Of a DNA stretch of 64,000 bases, positions 29,321 to 42,464 are shown piece after piece. Both the position numbers and the translations under genes were made by a program. How positions within the stretch are numbered: position 1 is the stretch's first letter; each line of letters begins with the position of its first letter. The notes below the pieces were generated by a model that searched no databases, was not told where the DNA came from, and saw only the letters and a program-made list of their open reading frames with translations. This DNA is from Gp6-AA40 sp963723495 (GTDB lineage Bacteria > Acidobacteriota > Vicinamibacteria > Vicinamibacterales > UBA2999). The stretch is from the NCBI GenBank assembly GCA_963723495.1, contig CAVRQR010000009.1, positions 434,001 through 498,000 of the forward strand, read 5' to 3'.

Positions 29321-30196
29321 ATGTCTCACAACGCCCCGATCGATATCGACTGCAAATCCCCGCCCTTCGATCAGTTCAGGAGCATCCATCGGCTTGCGGC
29401 CGCGCGCAGCGGGCATGCGTCCGAAGAACACGCCCGCCATCGACTCTACGTCGCGCGCGACAAGCGGAGTCAGGCGAACATGCTCATCAAAGTGACCTCG
29501 AAGCCGGGAGTGGTCTACGAGCAGGACCTCACCAACGAAATCGCCAGCCTTTCGACCATCAACCGGGAGTTGCCCGACTCGCGATACTTTCCAGTGCTGG
29601 GAGAACACGGACGCCTGAGCGACGGGCGCGTCTATCTGACCATGTCGTGCTTTGACGAGTGGCCCCTGGCGACGACCATCGTCGCGGAACGAATTCCGGC
29701 CAGGCAGGTCGCTCATCTCAGAATCGCGATCGAGGTGGCCAAAGCGTTGGTCGAGCTTCATGGTCTGAGGATCTGGCACGTCGATCTCAATCCCATGAAC
29801 ATCCTCTGCCGGTGGGAACGCGGTCATCCGGTGATCAGGATTGTCGACTTCGAGTCGTCGTACGAGGTCGCCCGGCACTCGAGAGGGGTCTCCTACAATC
29901 CGCCGACCACGACCGGATACTCGGCGCCCGAGCTGTCTCGTCAGGCACCTGATGCGCGATCGGATCTGTTCTCAGTGGGCGCGGTGCTCTACACGATGCT
30001 CGCTGGCTTTGAATGGACGTGGGCCACGGATGTCGGCCGCTGCGTCGACGCTGATGCCGGGCTCGCTCCGGAGCTCAGGGAGATACTGTTCACTGCGGTC
30101 GATGCTGATCCCGATCGGCGCTACCAATCCAGCGGGGAACTGCGCGTGACCCTGGCCGCGTATCTCGAACGCATTTGGACCGGCCGCTCCATCTGA
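29321..30196 (+). CDS. Kinase-fold protein with non-canonical catalytic motifs
   Basis: A 291-residue protein with the eukaryotic protein-kinase fold in outline. Start ATG at 29321 lies after GGAGTAAGG. There is no clear glycine-rich loop. A lysine candidate is in NMLIKVTSKPG. The catalytic loop reads HVDLNPMNIL instead of HRDLKPENIL (about residue 153). The metal loop is VDFESSY instead of DFG (about 175). Then GYSAPELSRQAPDARSDLFS and YTMLAGFEW are the APE region and helix F. The catalytic Asp and Asn remain, whereas the paired Arg, the Lys and the DFG Gly do not. Either an atypical kinase or a pseudokinase. It lies 195 bases after glnA on the same strand. Confidence 0.75.
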   Translation: MSHNAPIDIDCKSPPFDQFRSIHRLAAARSGHASEEHARHRLYVARDKRSQANMLIKVTSKPGVVYEQDLTNEIASLSTINRELPDSRYFPVLGEHGRLSDGRVYLTMSCFDEWPLATTIVAERIPARQVAHLRIAIEVAKALVELHGLRIWHVDLNPMNILCRWERGHPVIRIVDFESSYEVARHSRGVSYNPPTTTGYSAPELSRQAPDARSDLFSVGAVLYTMLAGFEWTWATDVGRCVDADAGLAPELREILFTAVDADPDRRYQSSGELRVTLAAYLERIWTGRSI

Positions 30197-30213
30197 AGAG
30201 CCTTGACGCCTTG

Positions 30214-30900
30214 TCAGCCGACGCGGTGCCGCAGCAGGACCCAGAGAGCGACGATGCCGTCTTTCCAGGTGATTTTCTTGCCTTCGTCGTAGCTGCGACC
30301 GTCGTAGGAGATGGGGACTTCGTAGACCCGGTAGCCCCGTCTGAAAATCTTGGCCGTGATTTCCGGCTCGATACCGAACCCGTTGGACTGCAGATCGAGG
30401 CCGTTGAGGACCTCCCGCCGCATCACCTTGTAGCAGGTCTCCATGTCCGAGAGCATCGTGTTGTAGAGGACATTGGTGATGAGCGTCAGCACCCGGTTTC
30501 CCAGGTAGTGGGTGAACAGGAACACGCGGTGGCGTCCCAGGAAACGCGAGCCGTACACGACGTCGGCGCGCCCCTCGATGATGAGCTGAGCCAGGCTCGG
30601 AAATTCCTCCGGGGAGTATTCGAGATCGGCGTCCTGGATCGCGACGATATCGCCCTTGACGGCGGTGAAACCGCGCCGGAGGGCAGCGCCTTTGCCCTGG
30701 TTGCGCGGCTGCAACAGGAGCGTGAAGCCGAACTGCTTCTGCAGCTCTTCGAGTTGTGCGCGCGTGCCATCGGTCGAGCAATCGTCCACGACCACGAGCT
30801 CGACGCGCATCGGGATGGCGAGCACCCGCGAGACAATCTCCTCAATCGTCTCACGCTCGTTGTAGACGGGCATGACTACGGAGAGGAGCGGTGACTCCAT
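30214..30900 (-). CDS. Family 2 glycosyltransferase (dolichol-phosphate mannosyltransferase-like)
   Basis: 228 residues from MESPLLSVVMPVYNERETIE at 30900, which has a GAGGA site 5 to 6 bases upstream; longer starts at 30912 and 30951 exist. The GT-A fold shows VELVVVDDCSTDGTR, QPRNQGKGAALRRGF and the DXD-type IVAIQDADLEYSPEEF. DVVYGSRFLG and TLITNVLYNTMLSDMETCYK follow, then GFGIEPEITAKIFRRGYRVY and YDGRSYDEGKKITWKDG. This is the soluble polyprenyl-phosphate mannose/glucose synthase type, which charges undecaprenyl phosphate for envelope glycans. No flippase or acceptor gene is next to it. Confidence 0.9.
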   Translation of the reverse strand: MESPLLSVVMPVYNERETIEEIVSRVLAIPMRVELVVVDDCSTDGTRAQLEELQKQFGFTLLLQPRNQGKGAALRRGFTAVKGDIVAIQDADLEYSPEEFPSLAQLIIEGRADVVYGSRFLGRHRVFLFTHYLGNRVLTLITNVLYNTMLSDMETCYKVMRREVLNGLDLQSNGFGIEPEITAKIFRRGYRVYEVPISYDGRSYDEGKKITWKDGIVALWVLLRHRVG

Positions 30901-31058
30901 GACCGTCCTCATCCCGTGCCGACGGCGTGGTTGCTGGCTCGAGTCCTTCACCCGTGTCGTCCACGGACGATGCGTGCCCTCCCGCGCGGAGCGCGGGCAG
31001 AAGATACAGCCATCCTAGCGAGGCGAAGCCGCATACGGCAGTGGGAGGCGCAGCCTCG

Positions 31059-32459
<1,401 letters not shown>

Positions 32460-33035
32460 AGTTCGTCCAGTCCTTCGCCGGTGCGCGCTGAAACCAGCGC
32501 CACCGGCATTTCGAATACGTTTCTCATCTCTCGAGCGTGACGCACCCGTTCGGCCTGCGTCAGCTTGTCCACTTTTGTTCCCACGACGGCGCGGGCACAT
32601 GGCTGGGAACCGAGCCATGCCCACGCGTCCAGATCCGATGACAGGCCCGGGTGGCGTGCGTCCACGAGGAGCAGCGCGCCGCGTTGTCCCGGCCGATCGA
32701 AATAGGCGTCTGTCAGCTTGCTGAACTCCGTCGCCGCCCCTTCACCGGGTCGAGCGGGCCGAGCATATCCATACCCTGGGAGATCAACCAGGTAGCATTC
32801 CGGCATCGAACCGCGTCGAACGCGGTAGATGTTGATCAATCTCGTCTTGCCCGGCGTGACGCTGGTGCGCGCCAACTGCTGGCGAACGAGTGCGTTGATC
32901 AGGCTCGACTTGCCAACATTCGACCGTCCGACCAGGGCCACTTCCGGTAGCCGGTCACGCGGGAAATCAGCAGCGCCGGCAGCGCTCGTCACGAACTCCG
33001 CGACTATCTGCACCTCACCGCAGCTCTGGGCTAAG

Positions 33036-33088
33036 GGCTCTGGGCTCTCGCATGCAATTGCACGGCCCAGGGCCTGGAGCCCAGAGCC
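33036..33088. repeat. Inverted repeat between lon and engB
   Basis: GGCTCTGGGCTC (33036-33047) and GAGCCCAGAGCC (33077-33088) are perfect 12-base arms around a spacer holding TGCAATTGCA. The words belong to the GGGCTCTGG low-complexity family also seen at 35501 and 48696. It may act as a partial terminator. Confidence 0.55.
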
Positions 33089-33096
33089 GAAAGCCG

Positions 33097-35484
<2,388 letters not shown>

Positions 35485-35500
35485 TCAGATCCTCGCCCTT

Positions 35501-35568
35501 TGGCTCTCGGGCTCTCGCCTCTCGGCCGCGCACGGCCCAGAGTCAAGAGTCAAGAGTCTAGAGCCCTG
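35501..35568. repeat. Low-complexity GGCTCTCGG / AGAGTCAAG tract between clpX and lon
   Basis: Repeated words GGCTCTCGG (forward) and AGAGTCAAG / GAGTCTAGAG lie between the corrected clpX stop and the lon start. They are of the same type as the tracts at 33036 and 48696. Confidence 0.5.
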
Positions 35569-35569
35569 G

Positions 35570-36819
<1,250 letters not shown>

Positions 36820-36971
36820 GTGTATGGGCTCAAGGGCTCTTGGCGTCTGACGATGGTGTCTCGGTTTGAAGTCAGGGTCTGATTGGTATTTCGGTCTCAA
36901 TCCGGCTGGAGGCTAGAGGAAACCCCCCGGGCAGCCCAGATTTGCCGCCCAAAGCCGAGCCTCAGTCGATG

Positions 36972-37568
36972 TTACACCCGTTTTCGGATGACGTCATCGA
37001 TTATCCCGTACTCCTTCCCCTGGTCGGCCGACATGATGTAGTCCCGCTCGGTATCGTCCTGGATCCGCTTGGTCGTCTGCCCCGTGTGTAACACCAGGAT
37101 TTCGTTGAGCCGCTCCCGCATGCGCAGAATTTCACGCGCATGGATGTCGATATCGGTCGCCTGTCCAGCCAGCCCCTGCATGAGCGGCTGATGGATGACG
37201 ATCCGGGCGTTTGGCAGCGAATATCGCTTGCCTTTGGCCCCTCCGCCTAGCAAAACCGCAGCCATGGAGGCCGCCTGCCCGATGCAGATCGTCTGGACGT
37301 CCGGCTTGATGAACTGCATCGTGTCGTAGATAGCCAGCCCCGCCGTAATCGAGCCACCCGGGCTGTTGATGTACAGCTGGATGTCCTTGTCCGGATCCTC
37401 CGCCTCGAGGAAGAGCATCTGGGCAATGGCCAGGTTGGCGATCGTGTCGTCGATCGGCGTGCCGATGAAGATGATGCTGTCCTTCAGCAGCCGGGAGAAG
37501 ATGTCGTAGGCGCGCTCACCGCGGTTAGTCTGTTCGACCACCATCGGTACTAACTGTGCACGGCTCAT
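36972..37568 (-). CDS. clpP: ClpP proteolytic subunit
   Basis: Intact 198-residue serine protease subunit. It starts MSRAQLVPMVVEQTNRGERA. FINSPGG-type sequence INSPGGSITAGLAIYD precedes ICIGQAASMAAVLL (catalytic Ser near 101), ARIVIHQPLMQGLAGQATDI (His near 126) and DTERDYIMSA (Asp near 174). It forms a double-heptamer chamber with ClpX. The gene lies 47 bases after tig and about 150 bases before clpX, on the same strand. Confidence 0.97.
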   Translation of the reverse strand: MSRAQLVPMVVEQTNRGERAYDIFSRLLKDSIIFIGTPIDDTIANLAIAQMLFLEAEDPDKDIQLYINSPGGSITAGLAIYDTMQFIKPDVQTICIGQAASMAAVLLGGGAKGKRYSLPNARIVIHQPLMQGLAGQATDIDIHAREILRMRERLNEILVLHTGQTTKRIQDDTERDYIMSADQGKEYGIIDDVIRKRV

Positions 37569-37615
37569 TTGGGATTCGTGTTGGCGGTGGGCGATCTGTG
37601 AATGAAGGGCACTCG

Positions 37616-38878
37616 CTACGAAATCCTAGCACGCGACAGGGCCAAGTCAACCGCCTTCTCCCGCCGCAGCCCGGCAACCAGCCGGCCGATTGCGCCCTCT
37701 TTCTCGAACTGTGCTCGAAATGCGGCCGGGGTTCGCCCCGCCCGCGTGGCGAAACGCTCGATTTCCTGGTCGATCTCCTGCTCGGTCACGACCAGCCCCT
37801 CGCGCCGTGCGATCGCGTCCAGCACCAGCGCGCTGGCCACCCCGGCTCGAGCAGGCTCGCGCTGGGCCTCGCGGAACTGTCCCCAGTCGATCCCGGCCTG
37901 ACGGGGATCGACGTTCTGCTGCATCAACTGACGAGCGAACTCCTCGAGTCGTCGGTCGATCTCGCGGTCGATGAGCGACGTGGGCAGCTCGAACGTGATC
38001 CGCTCCGCGAGTTGCTTCAGCACGTCTCCGCGAAGCTGTCGCGTGGCGTTCTCGTCGGCCTCGGCCTGCAGGTCGGTCCGAACGCGATCGCGCAACGCGC
38101 TCAGTGATTCGAACTCGCCCACATCTTTCGCGAACTCGTCGTCGAGCTCAGGCAGCACGCGGCGCCGAACCTCTTTGACCGCCACAGAGTACGTGACGTC
38201 GGTGTCGGCCATTTCGGCGACGGTGTAGTCCTCCGGAAAATGAATCGGGAACGTCTTCTCGTCGCCCGGGTTCACACCGATCAGCTGCTCATCGAAGCCT
38301 GGAGGGTTCGCCTTCGAGCCAATCTCGATGCTCACTCCCTCGTGACGATCGGGTCCCGACGCGTCCTGACGAACGAGATCGACAACCACGGTATCGCCGT
38401 CGGTCGCCGGGCGCCCTTCGACCGGTTCGGACTTGCCGGCCCGTTCGCGCAGGCGCTGCAGCGTCTGTTCGATGGCGTCTTCGGTGATCGCCACAGGCGT
38501 CCGAGTAGCCGTGAGCGTCGAGAGATCGCCCGGATCGAATGGCGGAACCGTCTCGACCGCCGCCGTAAATCGCAGCGGCTGTCCTTCCTCCAGCGCGACG
38601 TCCCGGACGTTCGGCGTGTCGATCGGCTCGATGCCGCGCTCCTGAAGCGCCTCCTCGACGGCGCGCGGAATGAGCCCGTGCATCACCTCGTGCAGGATCT
38701 GTTCGCGAAACCGCCGCTTGATAATCGTCGCAGGGACCTTGCCGGGGCGGAACCCGGGCACGCGCACCTTGCGGTAGCCCTGGGCGATGCGATTGATCTC
38801 GGCGTCGACGACGGAGCTGTCGATCTCGATGGTGACGGTCTTCTGGGTTTCGCTCACGTCGGTGAATTCGGTCTTCAT
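37616..38878 (-). CDS. tig: Trigger factor
   Basis: Ribosome-bound chaperone and prolyl isomerase of 420 residues, intact. The N-terminal ribosome-binding signature is VRVPGFRPGKVPATIIKRRF. The FKBP-like PPIase domain holds DGDTVVVDL and GVNPGDEKTFPIHFPEDY. The C-terminal helical arms include VSYSVAVKEV-type sequence and LPTSLIDREIDRRLEEFARQ. It opens the tig-clpP-clpX cluster and is preceded by a repeat-rich zone and tRNA-Leu. Confidence 0.96.
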   Translation of the reverse strand: MKTEFTDVSETQKTVTIEIDSSVVDAEINRIAQGYRKVRVPGFRPGKVPATIIKRRFREQILHEVMHGLIPRAVEEALQERGIEPIDTPNVRDVALEEGQPLRFTAAVETVPPFDPGDLSTLTATRTPVAITEDAIEQTLQRLRERAGKSEPVEGRPATDGDTVVVDLVRQDASGPDRHEGVSIEIGSKANPPGFDEQLIGVNPGDEKTFPIHFPEDYTVAEMADTDVTYSVAVKEVRRRVLPELDDEFAKDVGEFESLSALRDRVRTDLQAEADENATRQLRGDVLKQLAERITFELPTSLIDREIDRRLEEFARQLMQQNVDPRQAGIDWGQFREAQREPARAGVASALVLDAIARREGLVVTEQEIDQEIERFATRAGRTPAAFRAQFEKEGAIGRLVAGLRREKAVDLALSRARIS

Positions 38879-38881
38879 TGG

Positions 38882-39057
38882 GCTACGGGCTACAGGCTAC
38901 GGGCTTCGGGTTGCGTAATCTTGGCTGGGACGGGAACCCAGAACCTGGAAGTTAGAACCTGAAACCAGGAACCAGAACTGGAACACGAACCGGGAACTTG
39001 GAACGTGGAACACGGAACTGCAGCCCTATTCCAGGTTCCAAGTTCCGGGTTCCGGAA
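38882..39057. repeat. Low-complexity intergenic array (GGCTACGGGCTAC and GGAACCTGGAA words)
   Basis: The gap between tig and tRNA-Leu is made of short imperfect repeats. First come GGCTACGGGCTACAGG words, then about ten GGAAC/GAACC words (38929-39020). The strand-swapped version CCAGGTTCCAAGTTCCGGG follows at about 39031-39049. The opposed halves could pair into a long stem. It is not a CRISPR: units are too short and unspaced. Confidence 0.6.
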
Positions 39058-39141
39058 TGCGAAAGGAGGGACTCGAACCCCCATACCCTTTCGGGTACCA
39101 GATCCTAAGTCTGGCGCGTCTGCCAGTTCCGCCACTTTCGC
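39058..39141 (-). tRNA. tRNA-Leu (anticodon TAG)
   Basis: Reverse strand folds into a class II tRNA. The acceptor GCGAAAG pairs with CTTTCGC. The D arm contains GGAACTGGCAGACG. The anticodon stem CCAGA/TCTGG closes the loop CTTAGGA, giving anticodon TAG. A long variable arm (ACCCGAAAGGGT) and the T arm (GGTTCGAGTCC) are typical of leucine. The discriminator is A. CCA is not encoded. It reads CUN leucine codons. Confidence 0.96.
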
Positions 39142-39177
39142 GTCTGATTCAGCCTATCACGGCCAACGGTCCGAGGG

Positions 39178-40188
39178 TCAGGCACTCCTTTGCCGCAGCT
39201 TCGGACGTGCGCGTGCGCGAAGCATCCGCGTCGGGATCGATTCCAGCGCAGCGCGCTTGACGTTCGAGATGATGAGCTCATCGACCGGCCCGCGGGCGGA
39301 CGCGCGTGAGTTGATCGCCCGCCGTGCCGGCACCGGCCTGATTTCGAGCAGCGCCCTCTGGGCCTCCAGCGTGGTGTAGGCCTTCATGATTTCGGTGGCG
39401 CTCGAGTTCGACACGACCACGCGTGCGCCACGTTTGCACGCGTCAATTACTGCCTGCTGAAGGCGCCACTGGTCGAACGACGAGAAGCCGCCGGCCGTGT
39501 AGTGGGCAAAGCTCGACGTGCGGCTGAGCGGTGCATACGGCGGATCGCAGTAGACGAAGTCGCCGCGCCCGGAATCCGCCAGTGTCTCTTCGAATGGCGA
39601 CAGCGTGATCGAGACGTGCGGCTGGCCGAGTGCGGCCGCCACGGCGTGAATGTGCCGCTCGTCGCAGATCCGTGGCTCCGAGTATCGGCCCGCTGGTACG
39701 TTGAAGGCGCCACGCCGATTCAGTCGAAACAAACCGTTGAAGCCGGTCCGATTCAGAAAGATGAGCATCGCGGTCAGTTCGGGGGTGTAGCGCGAGGCCA
39801 CCTCGATCGGGTTGGATACCTGCGCCTGCAGCGCGGCGCGCTCCGGATTGAACCGTCGATCGCGGACGTCGTAGTAGCACTCGCTCCCGCACTTCCGGTA
39901 CTCCCGGGCCAGCGCGTTCAGCGATCGGATCACATCGTCGGCGCGGTCGCGGACCGTCCAGTAGCAGCCGATCAGATCGGGATTGACGTCGCACAGCACG
40001 ATCTCGCGGCGCGCCAGCCGCCCCGTGTTCAGGAGGTCGAAAAAGACGGCGCCGCTGCCGACGAACGGTTCGATGTAGCGCGAAAACGTCGACGGGTAAT
40101 GCTCCGCGAGGACCGGGAGCAATTGGCGCTTGCCACCCGCCCATTTGAGCAGCGGCTTGACCGGGGACACAGTTGCCTGTGCTTGCAC
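39178..40188 (-). CDS. DNA adenine methylase (Dam/D12 class)
   Basis: 336-residue N6-adenine methyltransferase. The SAM site is KPLLKWAGGKRQLLPVL and YIEPFVGSGAVFFDLLN. D12-family segments TAMLIFLNRTGFNGLFRLNR and NVPAGRYSEP follow. The catalytic DPPY is in GDFVYCDPPYAPLSRTS. The C-terminus is unusually basic (TRMLRARARPKLRQRSA). No restriction endonuclease is adjacent, so it is either an orphan regulator or repair-linked methylase. Recognition of GATC is likely from family resemblance but not proven. It sits between tRNA-Leu and an SPFH gene on the same strand. Confidence 0.92.
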   Translation of the reverse strand: MQAQATVSPVKPLLKWAGGKRQLLPVLAEHYPSTFSRYIEPFVGSGAVFFDLLNTGRLARREIVLCDVNPDLIGCYWTVRDRADDVIRSLNALAREYRKCGSECYYDVRDRRFNPERAALQAQVSNPIEVASRYTPELTAMLIFLNRTGFNGLFRLNRRGAFNVPAGRYSEPRICDERHIHAVAAALGQPHVSITLSPFEETLADSGRGDFVYCDPPYAPLSRTSSFAHYTAGGFSSFDQWRLQQAVIDACKRGARVVVSNSSATEIMKAYTTLEAQRALLEIRPVPARRAINSRASARGPVDELIISNVKRAALESIPTRMLRARARPKLRQRSA

Positions 40189-40230
40189 GGTTTTGATTAT
40201 CGGTGTTTTTCGAGCGATCGATAGGGAGTT

Positions 40231-40273
40231 GGGGTCAGACCCTTGAGCAACGCTATATCAAGGGGTCTGACCC
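40231..40273. repeat. GGGGTCAGACCC inverted repeat (REP-like)
   Basis: GGGTCAGACCCTTGA (40232-40246) and TCAAGGGGTCTGACCC (40258-40273) are inverted copies, differing by one C, separated by 11 bases. The right arm contains the stop of the small downstream-reading protein. A single-arm copy occurs at 8692. Confidence 0.7.
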
Positions 40274-40464
40274 TGATCTGGCGGGTCGGATGGAGTCTGC
40301 GGCGGCTCGGAGCTGCTGCGCGGCGCGCGACCCGCGCGCCGCAACGCTTCGCGCAGCAGGTACTCGATCTGGGCGTTCAGGCTGCGGAGGTCGTCGTTCG
40401 CCCAGCGCTGAACGCCGTCGAGTACGGCCGTATCGATCCGGAGGAGGAAGGGCTTCCGATCTGG
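40258..40464 (-). CDS. Small ribbon-helix-helix-like (Arc-type) protein
   Basis: 68 residues from a GTG at 40464: PDRKPFLLRIDTAVLDGVQR, then WANDDLRSLNAQIEYLLREA. This is the beta-strand plus two-helix pattern of Arc/MetJ-like DNA-binding proteins; PFLLRI would be the base-contacting strand. The tail (PPQTPSDPPDQGQTP) is encoded by the REP-like repeat and is probably not part of the fold. It starts 13 bases after the SPFH stop, so it is in the same operon. A longer reading from 40722 overlaps SPFH and looks spurious. Confidence 0.72.
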   Translation of the reverse strand, partial: PDRKPFLLRIDTAVLDGVQRWANDDLRSLNAQIEYLLREALRRAGRAPRSSSEPPQTPSDPPDQGQTP

Positions 40465-40477
40465 CACGGGTCCCGTC

Positions 40478-41365
40478 TTACTGATGAATCGTCCCCGTGT
40501 TGACGATCGGCTGGGCGGCCTTCTCGCCGCACAGCACCACCAGGAGATTACTGACCATCGCCGCCTTCCGTTCCTCGTCGAGTTGCACGATGCCCTTGCG
40601 GGACAGCATCTCGAGCGCCATTTCGACCATGCCCACCGCGCCTTGAACGATCTTTTCCCGCGCCGCGATGATGGCGCCGGCCTGTTGACGTTGCAGCATG
40701 GCTGCGGCGATTTCTGGCGCATACGCCAGGTGGCTGATGCGCGCTTCGAGTACTTCGACGCCGGCCTTCTGGAGCCGCTGCTGCACTTCCTGTTTCAGGT
40801 GATCGGCGACCGCGGCGGTCGATCCTCGCAACGACGTCTCGCCCTCGAGATGCGAATCGTAGGGATAGCTCGTTGCGGCGTTGCGCAGGGCCGCTTCGCT
40901 CTGGACAGTGACGTAGTTCTCGTAGTTCTCCACTTCGAACATGGCTTCCGCCGTCTCCACCACGCGCCAGACCACAACCGCCCCGATCTCGATGGGGTTG
41001 CCGTCGGCATCGTTCACTTTCAGGTGTGAGCTCTCGAAGTTGCGGACCCGAAGCGAGATCTTCTTCTTCGAATAGAACGGGTTCACGAAGTGTAGCCCCG
41101 TTGTTTTTGCGGTGCCGACGTAGTCGCCAAAGAGCTGCAGGACCTTGGCCTCGTTGGGCGCCACCATGAAGAAGCCGCCCAGCATCAGCAGCTCGGTCAG
41201 ACCGAGCAGTATCGCTCCCCCCAGTGGCAGAAAGGCGTTTGGTTCCCTGCGGTCCGCCGCCTCAACGCCGCTGACGAACAGCAGAATCGTTGCAACGACC
41301 GCCACGAGCCACAGGATAAGCACTGCGAGACCGGGGAGCCCATCACGCGAGCGTTCGCGAACCAT
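40478..41365 (-). CDS. SPFH/Band 7 domain membrane protein
   Basis: 295 residues with an excellent AGGAGG site 6 bases before the ATG. Two N-terminal transmembrane helices (GLAVLILWLVAVVATILLF and GGAILLGLTELLMLGGFFMV). The SPFH domain begins VAPNEAKVLQLFGDYVGTAK and includes LRVRNFESSHLKVNDADGNP and IGAVVVWRVVETAEAMFEVE. Helical KAGVEVLEARISHLAYAPEI and AMLQRQQAGAIIAAREKIVQ form the coiled-coil tail. Such proteins scaffold membrane microdomains or regulate proteases such as HflB. The partner here is the small RHH-like gene. Confidence 0.92.
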   Translation of the reverse strand: MVRERSRDGLPGLAVLILWLVAVVATILLFVSGVEAADRREPNAFLPLGGAILLGLTELLMLGGFFMVAPNEAKVLQLFGDYVGTAKTTGLHFVNPFYSKKKISLRVRNFESSHLKVNDADGNPIEIGAVVVWRVVETAEAMFEVENYENYVTVQSEAALRNAATSYPYDSHLEGETSLRGSTAAVADHLKQEVQQRLQKAGVEVLEARISHLAYAPEIAAAMLQRQQAGAIIAAREKIVQGAVGMVEMALEMLSRKGIVQLDEERKAAMVSNLLVVLCGEKAAQPIVNTGTIHQ

Positions 41366-41496
41366 CGACGACCTCCTGAAGGGACGAAGGTCCCTAACGC
41401 GATGTCTGAAACGATATCATATTGAAACCATAACTCGTCAATACGGCCGAAGTTTGGCGACAAGGCAGACTGATACTCTGGTACCTGTGACCCAGA

Positions 41497-42402
41497 GTGA
41501 GGCGGCGGTCGCCTACGAGTCGGTACTACGGTTTCTCCGAGAAGCCCTTCGGCCCCACGCCTGATCCGAAGTTTCTCTTCCGGAGCGAATCGCACACCAA
41601 TGCGATCGAGCTCCTCCAATATGCGATCCAGCGGCGAGAAGGCTTTGTCGTCATGACCGGTGACACCGGCATGGGCAAAACGACGCTCTGTCGCACGCTG
41701 CTACAGAAGGTGGATCGGAAGACGTTCACGGCGCTGCTTCTCAACCACTTCGGCTCCGAAGAGGACCTGCTGCGCGCAATCCTTCAGGAACTTGGGCTCG
41801 TTTCGAGCGGAGAGGAACAGCCGGGAGCGCGGCAGCCGACGAAGCAGGAGATGGTGAATACGCTCCACGACTTCCTGCTGTCACTTGTGCCGCTGGGTGC
41901 CCGTGCGGTGCTCATCATCGACGAGGCGCAGAATCTGGCACTGCCGATCCTCGAGCAGGTTCGCATCCTGTCGAACTTCGAGACCGACAAGGACAAGCTG
42001 CTGCAGATCTTCCTCATCGGGCAGCTCAGTCTGGTGCCGCTGCTGCGGTCGCCGGAGCTGCGACAGCTCGATCAGCGCGTCTCCATCCGGTATCAGCTCA
42101 AGCCGCTGAGCGAGGAGGAAGTCGGCGGCTACGTCACGCATCGCCTGGCCGTGGCCAGGGCCACGCAGAGCGTGGTCTTCACCCCGGCGGCGCTCCGCGA
42201 CGTGCACGAGTACACCGGAGGGATCCCGCGATTGATCAACCTGCTTTGCGATCGCGCCCTGGTTGGCGGCTGCTCCGCACAGACGACGCGCATCGAGGAG
42301 GACCTGGTTGCCGCCGCGGCCCAGGAGCTCGACCTGAAGCCGCTGGTCCGAACGCAGCGGTCGATCCTCTCGCGGTTCCTCGGCAGGTCTCGTCCCCGAT
42401 AA
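41497..42402 (+). CDS. ExeA/GspA-like AAA ATPase
   Basis: 301 residues from a GTG start. The early signature YYGFSEKPFGPTPDPKFLF is typical of ExeA-type proteins. Walker A is VMTGDTGMGKTTLCRTLL, Walker B is AVLIIDEAQNL, with FETDKDKLLQIFLIGQ (sensor) and GGIPRLINLLCDRALVGG. Family members help assemble secretin or type IV-pilus and polysaccharide machinery, binding peptidoglycan in ExeA. Here the peptidoglycan-binding domain is absent, and no secretion genes are adjacent. The role stays open. It is divergent from SPFH. Confidence 0.88.
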   Translation: MRRRSPTSRYYGFSEKPFGPTPDPKFLFRSESHTNAIELLQYAIQRREGFVVMTGDTGMGKTTLCRTLLQKVDRKTFTALLLNHFGSEEDLLRAILQELGLVSSGEEQPGARQPTKQEMVNTLHDFLLSLVPLGARAVLIIDEAQNLALPILEQVRILSNFETDKDKLLQIFLIGQLSLVPLLRSPELRQLDQRVSIRYQLKPLSEEEVGGYVTHRLAVARATQSVVFTPAALRDVHEYTGGIPRLINLLCDRALVGGCSAQTTRIEEDLVAAAAQELDLKPLVRTQRSILSRFLGRSRPR

Positions 42403-42464
42403 CCCAGATCATGATGCAGCCCAGGCAGAGCCCGGTTGCCTAGCAACAGCTTCTGTCGAGCGGA

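Noticed and set aside
28724..29878. Minus-strand open frame across glnA and the kinase-like gene
   Set aside because: It covers parts of two convincing plus-strand genes and shows no domain.
38882..39057. Possible CRISPR array or satellite
   Set aside because: Units of 5-13 bases without unique spacers of constant length, and no cas genes; recorded as low-complexity repeats.
39178..40188. A restriction-modification system around the adenine methylase
   Set aside because: No endonuclease, specificity or defence gene lies within reach; neighbours are a tRNA and an SPFH operon.
40258..40722. Longer 154-residue version of the small RHH-like protein
   Set aside because: The first 85 residues overlap the SPFH gene in another frame and look random; the GTG at 40464 fits the fold and the spacing.
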